Virus record (IMG/VR): IMGVR_UViG_3300025168_000146
Location: 1 to 47,038 of that record
Direction: 5' to 3' (one strand)
Source: a virus
Length of the DNA: 47,038 nucleotides
The translations under genes were made by a program, and so were the position numbers. Positions 8,145 to 15,947 of the stretch are shown here, piece by piece. Below the pieces are notes generated by a model. The model had not been told where the DNA came from. It made no database searches and was given only the letters and a program-made list of their open reading frames with translations. Positions within the stretch are counted from its first letter, which is position 1; each line of letters begins with the position of its first letter.

Positions 8145-8931
8145 TTGTTCAATACTTGACCAATATGAAGATACGTACGAACATAGGTTTAAAACACACA
8201 ACGTAGTTTCTATTCAGGAATTACAATCTCCTTATTTACGTGACATAGAAGTACCAAAAGTAAGTCCTGTAGTTGCTGTATACCCTACAGCTTTTACCGA
8301 CCAAACAGGACAACGTAAAAGTAATAGTGAGTTTGCTTTATTTTCTACAGCAATAACTCAACAGCCGAATGCTTTATTAATACGAGCATTAAAACATGCA
8401 GGCAACGGTGAGTTCTTTAGGGTTGTAGAAAGAGTCGGTCTTGATAACTTAACTAAAGAAAGACAACTTATACGTTCTGCTAGAGATGCTTTCGCTAGTG
8501 AGGAAGAAAAGAAAAAACAATTATCTCCTTTATTGTTTGCGGGTATTTTAATTGAAGGTGCTGTTATTTCTTACGAAGCTAATCTAGAGTCTGGTGGTGC
8601 AGGTGCAAGGTACTTAGGCATAGGTAACAGTATCCAATACAGAGAAGACAATATAACTGTTAGTCTTCGTATGGTTTCGGTAGCTACGGGTGAGGTATTG
8701 CTAGAAGTATTAAGTCAAAAAACTATATTTAGTTATGGTAAATCAGAAGATGTGTTTAGGTTTATAGAAATGGGAACAGAACTTGTAGAAATAGAGTTAG
8801 GTAACGCTAGAAATGAATCTTCAACCATAGCTTTAATGAAAGCTATCGAAGGTGGGGTACTGGAAATAATAAAACAAGGGTACGTTAAAAAGTATTGGGT
8901 TTTACAAACAGAAGGAAAGGAGGTAGAATGA
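8095..8931 (+). CDS. csgG: CsgG, outer-membrane curli secretion channel lipoprotein
   Basis: 278 residues (E. coli CsgG 277). The N-terminus LRLRFLLVLFCSSC gives a lipoprotein signal with Cys18 as acylation site. Landmarks in E. coli order: DQTGQ, FSTAITQQPNALL, ERVGLDNL.KERQLIR, EGAVISYEANLESGG, GAGARYLGIG, DNITVSLRMVSVATGEVL, SQKTIFSYG, VFRFIEMGTELVEIELG and a final AIEGGVLEIIKQG. This is a near full-length match. CsgG forms a nonameric beta-barrel exporting unfolded curlin. The eyelet region differs: the E. coli PYPASNF is replaced by a one-residue-longer KSNSEFALF, keeping the Phe but losing the Tyr and Asn. The start lies 50 bases inside csgF; a later start would remove the lipobox. Confidence 0.93.
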   Translation: MEQLLRLRFLLVLFCSSCSILDQYEDTYEHRFKTHNVVSIQELQSPYLRDIEVPKVSPVVAVYPTAFTDQTGQRKSNSEFALFSTAITQQPNALLIRALKHAGNGEFFRVVERVGLDNLTKERQLIRSARDAFASEEEKKKQLSPLLFAGILIEGAVISYEANLESGGAGARYLGIGNSIQYREDNITVSLRMVSVATGEVLLEVLSQKTIFSYGKSEDVFRFIEMGTELVEIELGNARNESSTIALMKAIEGGVLEIIKQGYVKKYWVLQTEGKEVE

Positions 8932-8935
8932 GATT

Positions 8936-9670
8936 ATGATGATGAAGAAGTGCATACATCTTTTGCTATGTCTTGCTTTATTTCCGTTTGCTTATGCAGC
9001 AGACAACGAGATATACGTAGACCAGTCAGGAACAGGGGCGAATATAGACCTTGAACAATTAGGTATATCTAACATTATAGGTGGTTTAGGTTCTTCTGCA
9101 GGAAGTTTAACTGCTTTTGATTTAGACGGCACAAGTATGACGTTAGATATCAATATGATAGGTGCTACTAATAAATTCTTAGGAGATATTACCGCAGACA
9201 GTTTTACTGGTTTTTATCAATTCACTGGCGGTACTAATACTTTCTCAATACAAGTAGACCCAAGCAATACCTACGGGGCTGATAACTCTAATCAAAACGT
9301 AGCCGTTACAGGTAGCGGAAATACTTTTACGTTAAACCAAGGAACTACTGCACTAGCAGCTACTTTAGATTTAGACTGGATTATTCAAGGGTCTAATAAC
9401 ACAGTTACATCTAATATAAATATTGATGGAGCTACAAATTACATGGATATAGATGGTAGTGATAACACAGTAAACTATACTGGTACGGGTGTTAATGCTT
9501 CAGCAGGTGGATATTTTTACTTAGACCATACAGGCGGACAAAGAACCTTTAATATTCAACAACTGAGTACACAAGACAATGACTGGCTTAAAATTCTATC
9601 AATTGGCGGTAACGCTAGTTCTACTGTTTGCGTTATTCAAAACGACCAAGGTACTAGCACAAGCTGCTGA
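8936..9670 (+). CDS. Secreted curlin-like protein (putative CsgG substrate)
   Basis: 244 residues. The signal peptide HLLLCLALFPFAYA is followed by a cut at AYA-AD. The mature start NEIYVDQSGTGANIDLEQLG fits the curlin repeat pattern (hydrophobic-x-x-x-Q-x-G-x-x-N-x-x-x-x-x-Q). The rest is Asn/Thr/Gly-rich with spaced units such as VTGSGNTFTLNQGT, IQGSNNTVTSN and IDGSDNTVNYTG, typical of a beta-solenoid or amyloid. It ends in a Cys-containing tail. It follows csgG by five bases, with AAAGGAGG at the end of csgG. Three ATGs in a row (8936, 8939, 8942) are possible starts. Direct proof that it is exported by CsgG or forms amyloid is not available from sequence. Confidence 0.75.
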   Translation: MMMKKCIHLLLCLALFPFAYAADNEIYVDQSGTGANIDLEQLGISNIIGGLGSSAGSLTAFDLDGTSMTLDINMIGATNKFLGDITADSFTGFYQFTGGTNTFSIQVDPSNTYGADNSNQNVAVTGSGNTFTLNQGTTALAATLDLDWIIQGSNNTVTSNINIDGATNYMDIDGSDNTVNYTGTGVNASAGGYFYLDHTGGQRTFNIQQLSTQDNDWLKILSIGGNASSTVCVIQNDQGTSTSC

Positions 9671-10697
9671 TATTGGTGGCATATCTGAACTAAACGGTTC
9701 AGCACAAATACTAAGAGACAAACCATACGACGCTAACTTAAAGTTTGCTATTCAAAGCAACGATGAAGCTATAACTACAGACGGTAGAATGGCTATTACT
9801 TTTCTTGATGAGTCTAAAGTAAAACTAACAGAACACTCACAATTAACAATAGATGAATATATTTACGACCCTGACCCAAGCAAATCTAAAATGGCTCTTA
9901 CCTTTGGTCTTGGGACAGCACGGTTTATTACTGGTAATTTAAACCGAATAGATAAACAAAACATATCCCTTAAAACTCCTACAGCAAACATTGCAATTCG
10001 TGGTACAGACTTTACAGCTACAGTCGATGAACTAGGTCGTAGCCTTATAATACTATTACCAGACGCTCTAGGGCTTTCTAGTGGTGAGATAGAAGTAGTT
10101 ACTGCTATGGGAACTGTTTTATTAAATAAACCTTACGAAGCTACAACAGTTAGTGTGTTTGAATCTGCTCCTAGTAAACCTGTAATACTGGATTTAACGT
10201 TAGACCTTATCGATAATATGTTGATTGTTACTCCTCCTAAAGAAGAAAAAACAACGTATGCTGAAAATATATCAACTAAACAAGAAAGTATTTTAGATTT
10301 TAATGAACTAGATATAGATTACTTAGACGTAGATTATTTAGGTGAGGATGAACTTGAATTTACAGAACTAGATATTAACTTTTTAGACGTAAATTATCTT
10401 GAAGACCTTCTTAATGTATTAGATGCGTTAGCAATAGCTGAAGAAGACGACCAATTAGCACAAGCAACTAGTACGCAAATATCAGGAACTCTTTTAGGTA
10501 AAGACCCAGACACACAAATAACCGCTTTAATAACAGGAAACGTTGTAAGTTTACGAAGACAAGTAAACGAAACTGTTAGAGTTGATTTAAACGGTAGTAA
10601 TGCTTATACAGTAATTTTGATACAAGACGGAATATCTAATATAATCAAGGTGAACGGAGGAAGTGATAGCACTATTACTATTACGCAAAATGATTAA
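9579..10697 (+). CDS. FecR-domain periplasmic protein with acidic repeats and curlin-like C-terminus
   Basis: 372 residues. The signal peptide is residues about 5-29 (LAVTLVLLFALF to LAQA). The FecR domain is at about 40-150: GRMAITFLDESKVKLTEHSQ, then FGLGTARFITG and TPTANIAIRGTDF, the hallmark TPTAxIxIRGTxF. Residues 243-254 and 263-274 repeat an acidic unit (ELDIDYLDVDYL and ELDINFLDVNYL). Residues about 344-370 (VILIQDGISNIIKVNGG, then TITITQ) look like a curlin repeat. The start lies 92 bases inside the curlin-like gene, so the whole signal peptide is encoded in an overlap. The stop overlaps the cyclase start. FecR domains usually transmit periplasmic signals. Pairing with a CHASE2 cyclase suggests a sensor partner. 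Confidence 0.85.
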   Translation: MTGLKFYQLAVTLVLLFALFKTTKVLAQAADIGGISELNGSAQILRDKPYDANLKFAIQSNDEAITTDGRMAITFLDESKVKLTEHSQLTIDEYIYDPDPSKSKMALTFGLGTARFITGNLNRIDKQNISLKTPTANIAIRGTDFTATVDELGRSLIILLPDALGLSSGEIEVVTAMGTVLLNKPYEATTVSVFESAPSKPVILDLTLDLIDNMLIVTPPKEEKTTYAENISTKQESILDFNELDIDYLDVDYLGEDELEFTELDINFLDVNYLEDLLNVLDALAIAEEDDQLAQATSTQISGTLLGKDPDTQITALITGNVVSLRRQVNETVRVDLNGSNAYTVILIQDGISNIIKVNGGSDSTITITQND

Positions 10698-12430
10698 TGA
10701 AAAAATTAATAATACCTTTATTAGTAATATTAGTATTACCTTTAATATTTCAATCAACACCTACAGAAATACTTAAATTAAGGGTATTCGATAATTTTGT
10801 AAAAGAACAAAACCCTTCTGGTAACTTTGTTATTCTTAATATAACAGAAGAAGATGTAGAACGTGAAGGTGGTTATCCGTTACCTAGAAAACGGTTAGCT
10901 GATATACAACTAGAACTCATAGGTAAAGGTGCTCTTGGTGTAGGTTGGGTAATTAGTTTTCCACAGCCCGATAGACTTATGGGCGATGAAGAATTCGCTA
11001 GGTCGTTAGGATATGCTCCTAGTGTTCTTGCTATGTTTGAAACTTCTAACGGTTTATATCCTAAAACTACAGGAACAGTTACTAAAGGTGACGATGTTGG
11101 GGGTATACTTATTAAGGGAGTCAAGGAAAATTTCTACCCTTATCAAAATATATTACAAGGAATCGCCATTGCTCCCACTGAATCTGACCAGCTTGTTAGA
11201 CGAATACCTCTTTTATTAAAAACACCCGAAGGTTGGATAGCTTCTTTTGGTACACAGATATATAAAGCACTCTTTAATGTAAAAACATATATCATCACAA
11301 CTAATCAAAACGGTATACAAGAAATAGCTATACGAGGAATACCTCCCGTAAAGACAGATAGTCTTGGTCGTAAATGGATATCGTGGGTAGATACCCCGCA
11401 AACTGATTTACAAAAAATGGAAGTAAATGGTAAGTTTGTATTCGTAGGTGTTACAGCTAATGGTGTAATGCCACAAATCGCAACTCCTGTTGGGTTATTA
11501 GAACCTCATAAAATACAAGCGGCATTAGCTGAATCATTATTAATACAAGATAGCCCTTATATTCCAGATTATTCTTTAGCGTTAGAACTAGCTATTTATT
11601 TAATCTCAGTAAGCCTAGTATGGGTTTTTATAAGTTATTTAGGTATAACGTGGGGGATAATTTTAGCGGTTACTACGGCGGCTTTAACGGCGTCCTACGG
11701 TTATTACACTATCCAGACGGGGTTACTAATAGATGTTACTTGGTCTTTAATATCTCAGTTTATAACAGGTGCAATAGCTTTTTATATAAGGTTTAGAGAA
11801 CAATGGAGATTAAGAGAACAGATTAAGAAACAGTTTGAACATTATCTAGACCCACGGCAAGTTAAACGTTTACAACAAAATCCTGATTTATTAAAACTAG
11901 GTGGAGAAAAAAGAAGATGTACTTTTTTGTTTACAGACGTTAGAGGTTTTACAGCATTATCAGAAACGTTATCCCCTGAAGAAGTTACAACAATAATGAA
12001 TAAAGCATTAACAATACAATCTAACGCAGTACAAAAACATGGAGGTATGGTTGATAAATATATTGGTGATGCAATGATGGCTATTTTTAATGCGCCTATG
12101 GATTTAAAACATCATGAACAAATAGCAGTAGCTTGTGCTAAAGAAATACAAGAAAACATACAAGCGGCAGGTATAGGTGTAGCTATTGGAGTTGGTGTAA
12201 ATACTGGAGAAGCTGTTATTGGCAATATGGGAAGCGATACTAGGTTTGATTATTCTGCTATAGGAGATGCTGTTAATACGGCGGCTAGATTAGAATCTGC
12301 GACTAAAGAAGTAGGTGTAGATATACTTATTGGAGAAGAAACAGAAAAGTATTGTGGGATAACTTTAAATAAACTAAAACCAATAAAAGTAAAAGGTAAA
12401 GAAAAACCTTTAAATATCTATACGTTTTGA
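10697..12430 (+). CDS. CHASE2-domain class III adenylate/guanylate cyclase
   Basis: 577 residues. Layout: N-terminal membrane helix (about 3-19); periplasmic CHASE2 sensor (about 25-290; RVFDNFV, FVILNITEEDV, PLPRKRLADI); three membrane helices (about 293-363); cytoplasmic cyclase domain (about 405-575). Catalytic residues are intact: metal Asp414 (FLFTDVRGFT) and Asp458 (YIGDAMMAIF), base-specifying Lys454 and Ser520 (DYSAIGD), Asn527 and Arg531 (AVNTAARLE). This fits class IIIb, usually adenylate cyclases, though cGMP cannot be excluded. It would make a second messenger in the host cytoplasm in response to a periplasmic cue, perhaps through the FecR protein encoded just upstream (TAATG coupled). 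I know of no routine phage role for such an enzyme. Confidence 0.93.
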   Translation: MKKLIIPLLVILVLPLIFQSTPTEILKLRVFDNFVKEQNPSGNFVILNITEEDVEREGGYPLPRKRLADIQLELIGKGALGVGWVISFPQPDRLMGDEEFARSLGYAPSVLAMFETSNGLYPKTTGTVTKGDDVGGILIKGVKENFYPYQNILQGIAIAPTESDQLVRRIPLLLKTPEGWIASFGTQIYKALFNVKTYIITTNQNGIQEIAIRGIPPVKTDSLGRKWISWVDTPQTDLQKMEVNGKFVFVGVTANGVMPQIATPVGLLEPHKIQAALAESLLIQDSPYIPDYSLALELAIYLISVSLVWVFISYLGITWGIILAVTTAALTASYGYYTIQTGLLIDVTWSLISQFITGAIAFYIRFREQWRLREQIKKQFEHYLDPRQVKRLQQNPDLLKLGGEKRRCTFLFTDVRGFTALSETLSPEEVTTIMNKALTIQSNAVQKHGGMVDKYIGDAMMAIFNAPMDLKHHEQIAVACAKEIQENIQAAGIGVAIGVGVNTGEAVIGNMGSDTRFDYSAIGDAVNTAARLESATKEVGVDILIGEETEKYCGITLNKLKPIKVKGKEKPLNIYTF

Positions 12431-12438
12431 TATATAAT
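12410..12438 (+). promoter_or_regulatory. Possible promoter after the cyclase gene
   Basis: A perfect TATAAT at 12433-12438 lies just behind the cyclase stop with only a weak -35 (TTAAAT, 17 bases upstream). Downstream, GTTTACGAG (12462-12470) and CTCG...GTAAAC (12482-12500) form an imperfect inverted repeat in the leader of the next small gene. It lacks the leader seen at the early promoters. Weak evidence. Confidence 0.25.
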
Positions 12439-12514
12439 CAGTATACAGCCATTGTGCTGCAGTTTACGAGATGAGCTTTAACTCGCAAATACGTGTAAAC
12501 ACGCTGGAGAAACA

Positions 12515-12622
12515 ATGGTTGGAGTTGATAAAAAAGCATACGTAAAAAAGAAGGGACGCCGTTCTGACTTTGTCATTTACTCGTCTAAAGGAAAGAAGAC
12601 AAAAGCTAGGAGTAGATTCTAA
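12515..12622 (+). CDS. Tiny basic protein
   Basis: 35 residues, MVGVDKKAYVKKKGRRSDFV to KTKARSRF, strongly basic. CTGGAGAAAC precedes the ATG and the TAA overlaps the next ATG, which supports translation despite its size. It starts the third structural block. Function unknown; nucleic-acid or capsid-surface contact is possible from charge. Confidence 0.55.
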   Translation: MVGVDKKAYVKKKGRRSDFVIYSSKGKKTKARSRF

Positions 12623-13182
12623 TGGCTTTAACTCAATTAAAAACAATACCCCAATTTACCGATAATGAAGTTTCTGAGTTTATAGACTATAAAGAAAATC
12701 AAAAACAATTTATAACAAAAGTAGCTGAGTTCGAAAAAATTATAACTAAACTATCTAAGGAAACAGGTCAAGATAAAAACCTTCCATCTCTTAAAGGAGA
12801 AACAGAAGGAGCAGTTACCCATGATTTTGCGGATGGTCAATATATAAGAACTATTGTTATGCCTAAAGGATTAACTTTAGTTAGTAGAATACATAACAAA
12901 AATCATCCTTTCTTTGTTATGAAAGGGGAATGTTCTATTTATACCGAAAAAGGACTTCAACGTATAAAAGCTCCACATCATGGAGTAACTTTAGCAGGAA
13001 CACAAAGGCTTATGTATATCCATGAAGAGTGTACTTTTATAACAGTTCATAGAACTGATTGTTTAACGCCTGAAGAAGTAATAAAAGAAGTAACGGTTAA
13101 AGATTTTTCTGAAACTTCTTTAAAAGGTTTCGATTTAAAAGAATTAAATAAAGTGATACTTTCATGTGAGGTGACTACATGA
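12622..13182 (+). CDS. Cupin-like domain protein
   Basis: 186 residues. Residues about 70-155 have a cupin-like (double-stranded beta-helix) pattern: FADGQYIRTIVMPKG, SRIHNKNHPFFVMKGE, YTEKGLQRIKAPHHGVT, then MYIHEECTFITVHR. Two HxH-like patches (HNKNHP, PHHG) might bind metal. The N-terminal 65 residues are charged and helical. Similar cupin-like genes occur among marine phage structural genes with no known activity. Coupled to both neighbours by overlaps. Confidence 0.7.
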   Translation: MALTQLKTIPQFTDNEVSEFIDYKENQKQFITKVAEFEKIITKLSKETGQDKNLPSLKGETEGAVTHDFADGQYIRTIVMPKGLTLVSRIHNKNHPFFVMKGECSIYTEKGLQRIKAPHHGVTLAGTQRLMYIHEECTFITVHRTDCLTPEEVIKEVTVKDFSETSLKGFDLKELNKVILSCEVTT

Positions 13183-14201
13183 GTATGCTTACAGCAGCAC
13201 TAGTTACCGTTGGAGGAACTCTTTTAGCAGGAAAAATTCAATCGAATAGAGCTAAAGACCCTAAAGCAGCGATAGGAACTGGTACTTCGCCAAGTTTAAG
13301 TCCAGGAGAAGGCGGACAATATACTCCAATAGCTGGAAGTGAATTACAAGATTTTGGTGATTTTCAATACGAAAATATGACAGAACCTGAAGGAGGAGAC
13401 CAAGAAGCACAGTTACTAGCTTTATTACAACAAGCAGGCATGGGTCCTGATGGGTTAGCTAATCTTGCTTTTGGTGGTAAGGTTGAATATAAAGCAGGTG
13501 GTGGTGGTATTGGTGATTTATTACAACCTGAACAATTAAACGAACTATTAGCCGCTATAGGTGAAACAGGAGAACGTCCTAATATGGACGTTATAGATTT
13601 TACTTCTATAGAAGAACCTGATTTAGCTGATATAATGGTAGCCCAACTAGCTGAAGACCCTAACAACTTAATAACTGATTTTACTCCTGAGTTTGAAACA
13701 GATGTTCCTGGGGTCATGACCGATGAATTGCCTTTAGAACAAGCACCTACAGGTAGAATGGAAAATGCAATGATAGGGGTAGAAAACTATTCCGTAGATA
13801 ACCCTGAAATGTTTAAGGCAGGACTAGGAGCTTTAACCGATGTATTAATGGCAGCCCTTGCCGATAATCCTGAACGAAAAGGTAGTAACGTTAGAACACA
13901 AACACTTCCAGGAAACGCATCAAGAAGAAGAAGTCAATTACAAAATATAACACCTGTTGGTGGGTCTAGCGTAACTTTTGCTAAAAACGGTTCAACATTA
14001 CAAAGACCAATGTTCATGCCCCAAGGCGGTGCTATGAACGGTCCAGGTGGTCCAAAAGATGATTTAATTCCTGTTATGGCAAGTAACGGAGAATATATGC
14101 TTTCTAAAGCAGCAGTAGATGCAGCGGGTAATGGCAGTCATGCTATGGGCGTTGCTAATTTAAATAAATTTAACGATATGGGGAATAAAAGATATGGCTA
14201 G
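13179..14201 (+). CDS. Putative internal virion protein (I)
   Basis: 340 residues. It starts MSMLTAALVTVGGTLLAGKI, a short hydrophobic segment, and continues acidic and Gly-rich. It ends with GGPKDDLIPVMASNGEYMLS, a motif that recurs at the C-termini of phage internal or tail proteins (the D-D-x-I-P-x-x-x-x-x-G-E-Y pattern). It is the first of six consecutive, overlapping large genes that I read as the DNA-ejection machinery. Individual role unknown. Confidence 0.65.
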   Translation: MSMLTAALVTVGGTLLAGKIQSNRAKDPKAAIGTGTSPSLSPGEGGQYTPIAGSELQDFGDFQYENMTEPEGGDQEAQLLALLQQAGMGPDGLANLAFGGKVEYKAGGGGIGDLLQPEQLNELLAAIGETGERPNMDVIDFTSIEEPDLADIMVAQLAEDPNNLITDFTPEFETDVPGVMTDELPLEQAPTGRMENAMIGVENYSVDNPEMFKAGLGALTDVLMAALADNPERKGSNVRTQTLPGNASRRRSQLQNITPVGGSSVTFAKNGSTLQRPMFMPQGGAMNGPGGPKDDLIPVMASNGEYMLSKAAVDAAGNGSHAMGVANLNKFNDMGNKRYG

Positions 14202-15945
14202 TAGAGAAGACCAAGAGTATTCAAGTCAGGCTCCCGCCCCGTATATAGGGCAATTTTTACAAAACAGTATATTTCCTAGAGCAGGACAATTTTTAGACCA
14301 ACAATTTCAAAACTATGGAGAAGCTAATTCAAGTCCGTTTACGTATACAGGACAAAGGGTAGCAGGGTTTGACCCAAGAGAACAATATGGTATGGAACTT
14401 GCTGACCAAGCAATCGGTAGTTATAGACCTTATTTAGGAGCACAACAAGGATTATTAGACGAAGCAGCAGGAGTTGCAAGAGGTGCAGGTGACCAAGGTG
14501 CTGCTCAAATAAGACAAGGATTAACAGGTGGTAGAAGTTTAACAAACGAAGCAGCAGGAATGACTAGAGGGGCACAAGCAGGTCAATCAGGTAGAGGTTT
14601 AATAGAAAATGCTATGTTTAACCAATCAGGCAGGTCTGATTTTATGGGTGGCGTACCTAATTTTAGCGAAGCACAACAACTAACAAGAGCAGGAGTACCT
14701 AATTTAGATTTAGCTAGACAAGAAACAGCAGCAGCTAGAAGTAATTTTGCTGGTGCTAGAGGTGCTTTAGGTAGAGCAGAACAAAGTGGGTTATCTTCTA
14801 CAGGACAGTTTGACCCAAGTAACGTAAGTAGTTTTTATAATCCGTATGAACAACAAGTAGTTGACCAAACTATGAAAGATGTTAGAGAAGGGTTAGCTAA
14901 AGGTGATATGGGTTTAAGAGACGAAGCTGTTAGCGGTGGAGCTTTTGGTGGTTCTAGGTCTAGATTAAGACGTGGTGAATTAGCAGAAGATACTGCAAGA
15001 GGTGCCGCAGAACAAATAGCAGCTATCCGTAGTGGTGGTTTTCAAAACGCTATGGGACAAGCACAATCAGCTTTCGAATCACAACAAGGTCGTCAACAAG
15101 GATTAGCAGGTTTACAAGCAGGGTTAGCAGGACAAGAAGGCGGTTTCGCAGGGCAACAAGCACAACAAGCATTGTCTAGAGGTCAACAGTTTGGTAATCT
15201 TTCTACAACAGAAGCACAAAACGCGTTAACAAGAGCAGGACAATTAGGTAGTTTAGAAGCACAACAAGCACAAGCTAAAATGGCTAGAGGCGAGGCTTTA
15301 AATCAATCAGAACAAATGGCTGTTAATAACCAAATGCAAAGAGGACAACAGTTAAATCAATTAGACCAACAACAATTTGGTAATCAGTTACAACAAGGAC
15401 AACAGTTAGGTCAAATGGGGCAACAACAGTTCGGTATGGGATTACAAGGTGGTCAAGGACTAGCAGGATTAGGTAATCAAATGGCAGGTAGTATGCAAGG
15501 TACTGCTAGTCAGTACGGTGGTATGGCTAATGCTTTATCTGGGTTACAACAAGGTGATATTTCTTCTATGATGGGTATGGGTGGATTAGGTAGAGGTAGA
15601 CAACAATCATTAATGGATTTAAATTACCAAAACTTTACAGGTCAATACAACTTACCTATGCAAACATTACAAAATGTTGGAGCACTTACTGCGTCTCTTG
15701 GACCTATGGCTGGTGGTTATGGTTATGCTGGAGGTGCCCCAAGTAATTCTAGTATTTATGCTCCGACTGGTGGTATGGGTGGTACTTTTAGTAATACAAG
15801 TTATACTCAACCTCCTGCGACTGGTGGTGTTCAACCTTTTGCGACTGGTGGTTTTCAACCAGGAATTCCTGGTGCGTATCAAGCAAATAATAACTTTAGT
15901 CCACAACAGCAGTTTAATAATCCAGGACAATTTCAACAAGCTTAA
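14194..15945 (+). CDS. Gln/Gly-rich putative internal virion protein (II)
   Basis: 583 residues, extremely rich in Gln, Gly and Ala, with a long region of GQQ and QLGQ repeats (about 290-440), for instance NQLQQGQQLGQMGQQQFGM. The N-terminal part has EYSSQAPAPYIGQFLQNSIF, then VAGFDPREQYGMELADQAIG and a helix with EQQVVDQTMKDVREGL. A Q-rich, flexible helical protein in this place fits an ejected internal virion protein. The start overlaps the stop of the previous gene by eight bases. Confidence 0.65.
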   Translation: MASREDQEYSSQAPAPYIGQFLQNSIFPRAGQFLDQQFQNYGEANSSPFTYTGQRVAGFDPREQYGMELADQAIGSYRPYLGAQQGLLDEAAGVARGAGDQGAAQIRQGLTGGRSLTNEAAGMTRGAQAGQSGRGLIENAMFNQSGRSDFMGGVPNFSEAQQLTRAGVPNLDLARQETAAARSNFAGARGALGRAEQSGLSSTGQFDPSNVSSFYNPYEQQVVDQTMKDVREGLAKGDMGLRDEAVSGGAFGGSRSRLRRGELAEDTARGAAEQIAAIRSGGFQNAMGQAQSAFESQQGRQQGLAGLQAGLAGQEGGFAGQQAQQALSRGQQFGNLSTTEAQNALTRAGQLGSLEAQQAQAKMARGEALNQSEQMAVNNQMQRGQQLNQLDQQQFGNQLQQGQQLGQMGQQQFGMGLQGGQGLAGLGNQMAGSMQGTASQYGGMANALSGLQQGDISSMMGMGGLGRGRQQSLMDLNYQNFTGQYNLPMQTLQNVGALTASLGPMAGGYGYAGGAPSNSSIYAPTGGMGGTFSNTSYTQPPATGGVQPFATGGFQPGIPGAYQANNNFSPQQQFNNPGQFQQA

Positions 15946-15947
15946 TT

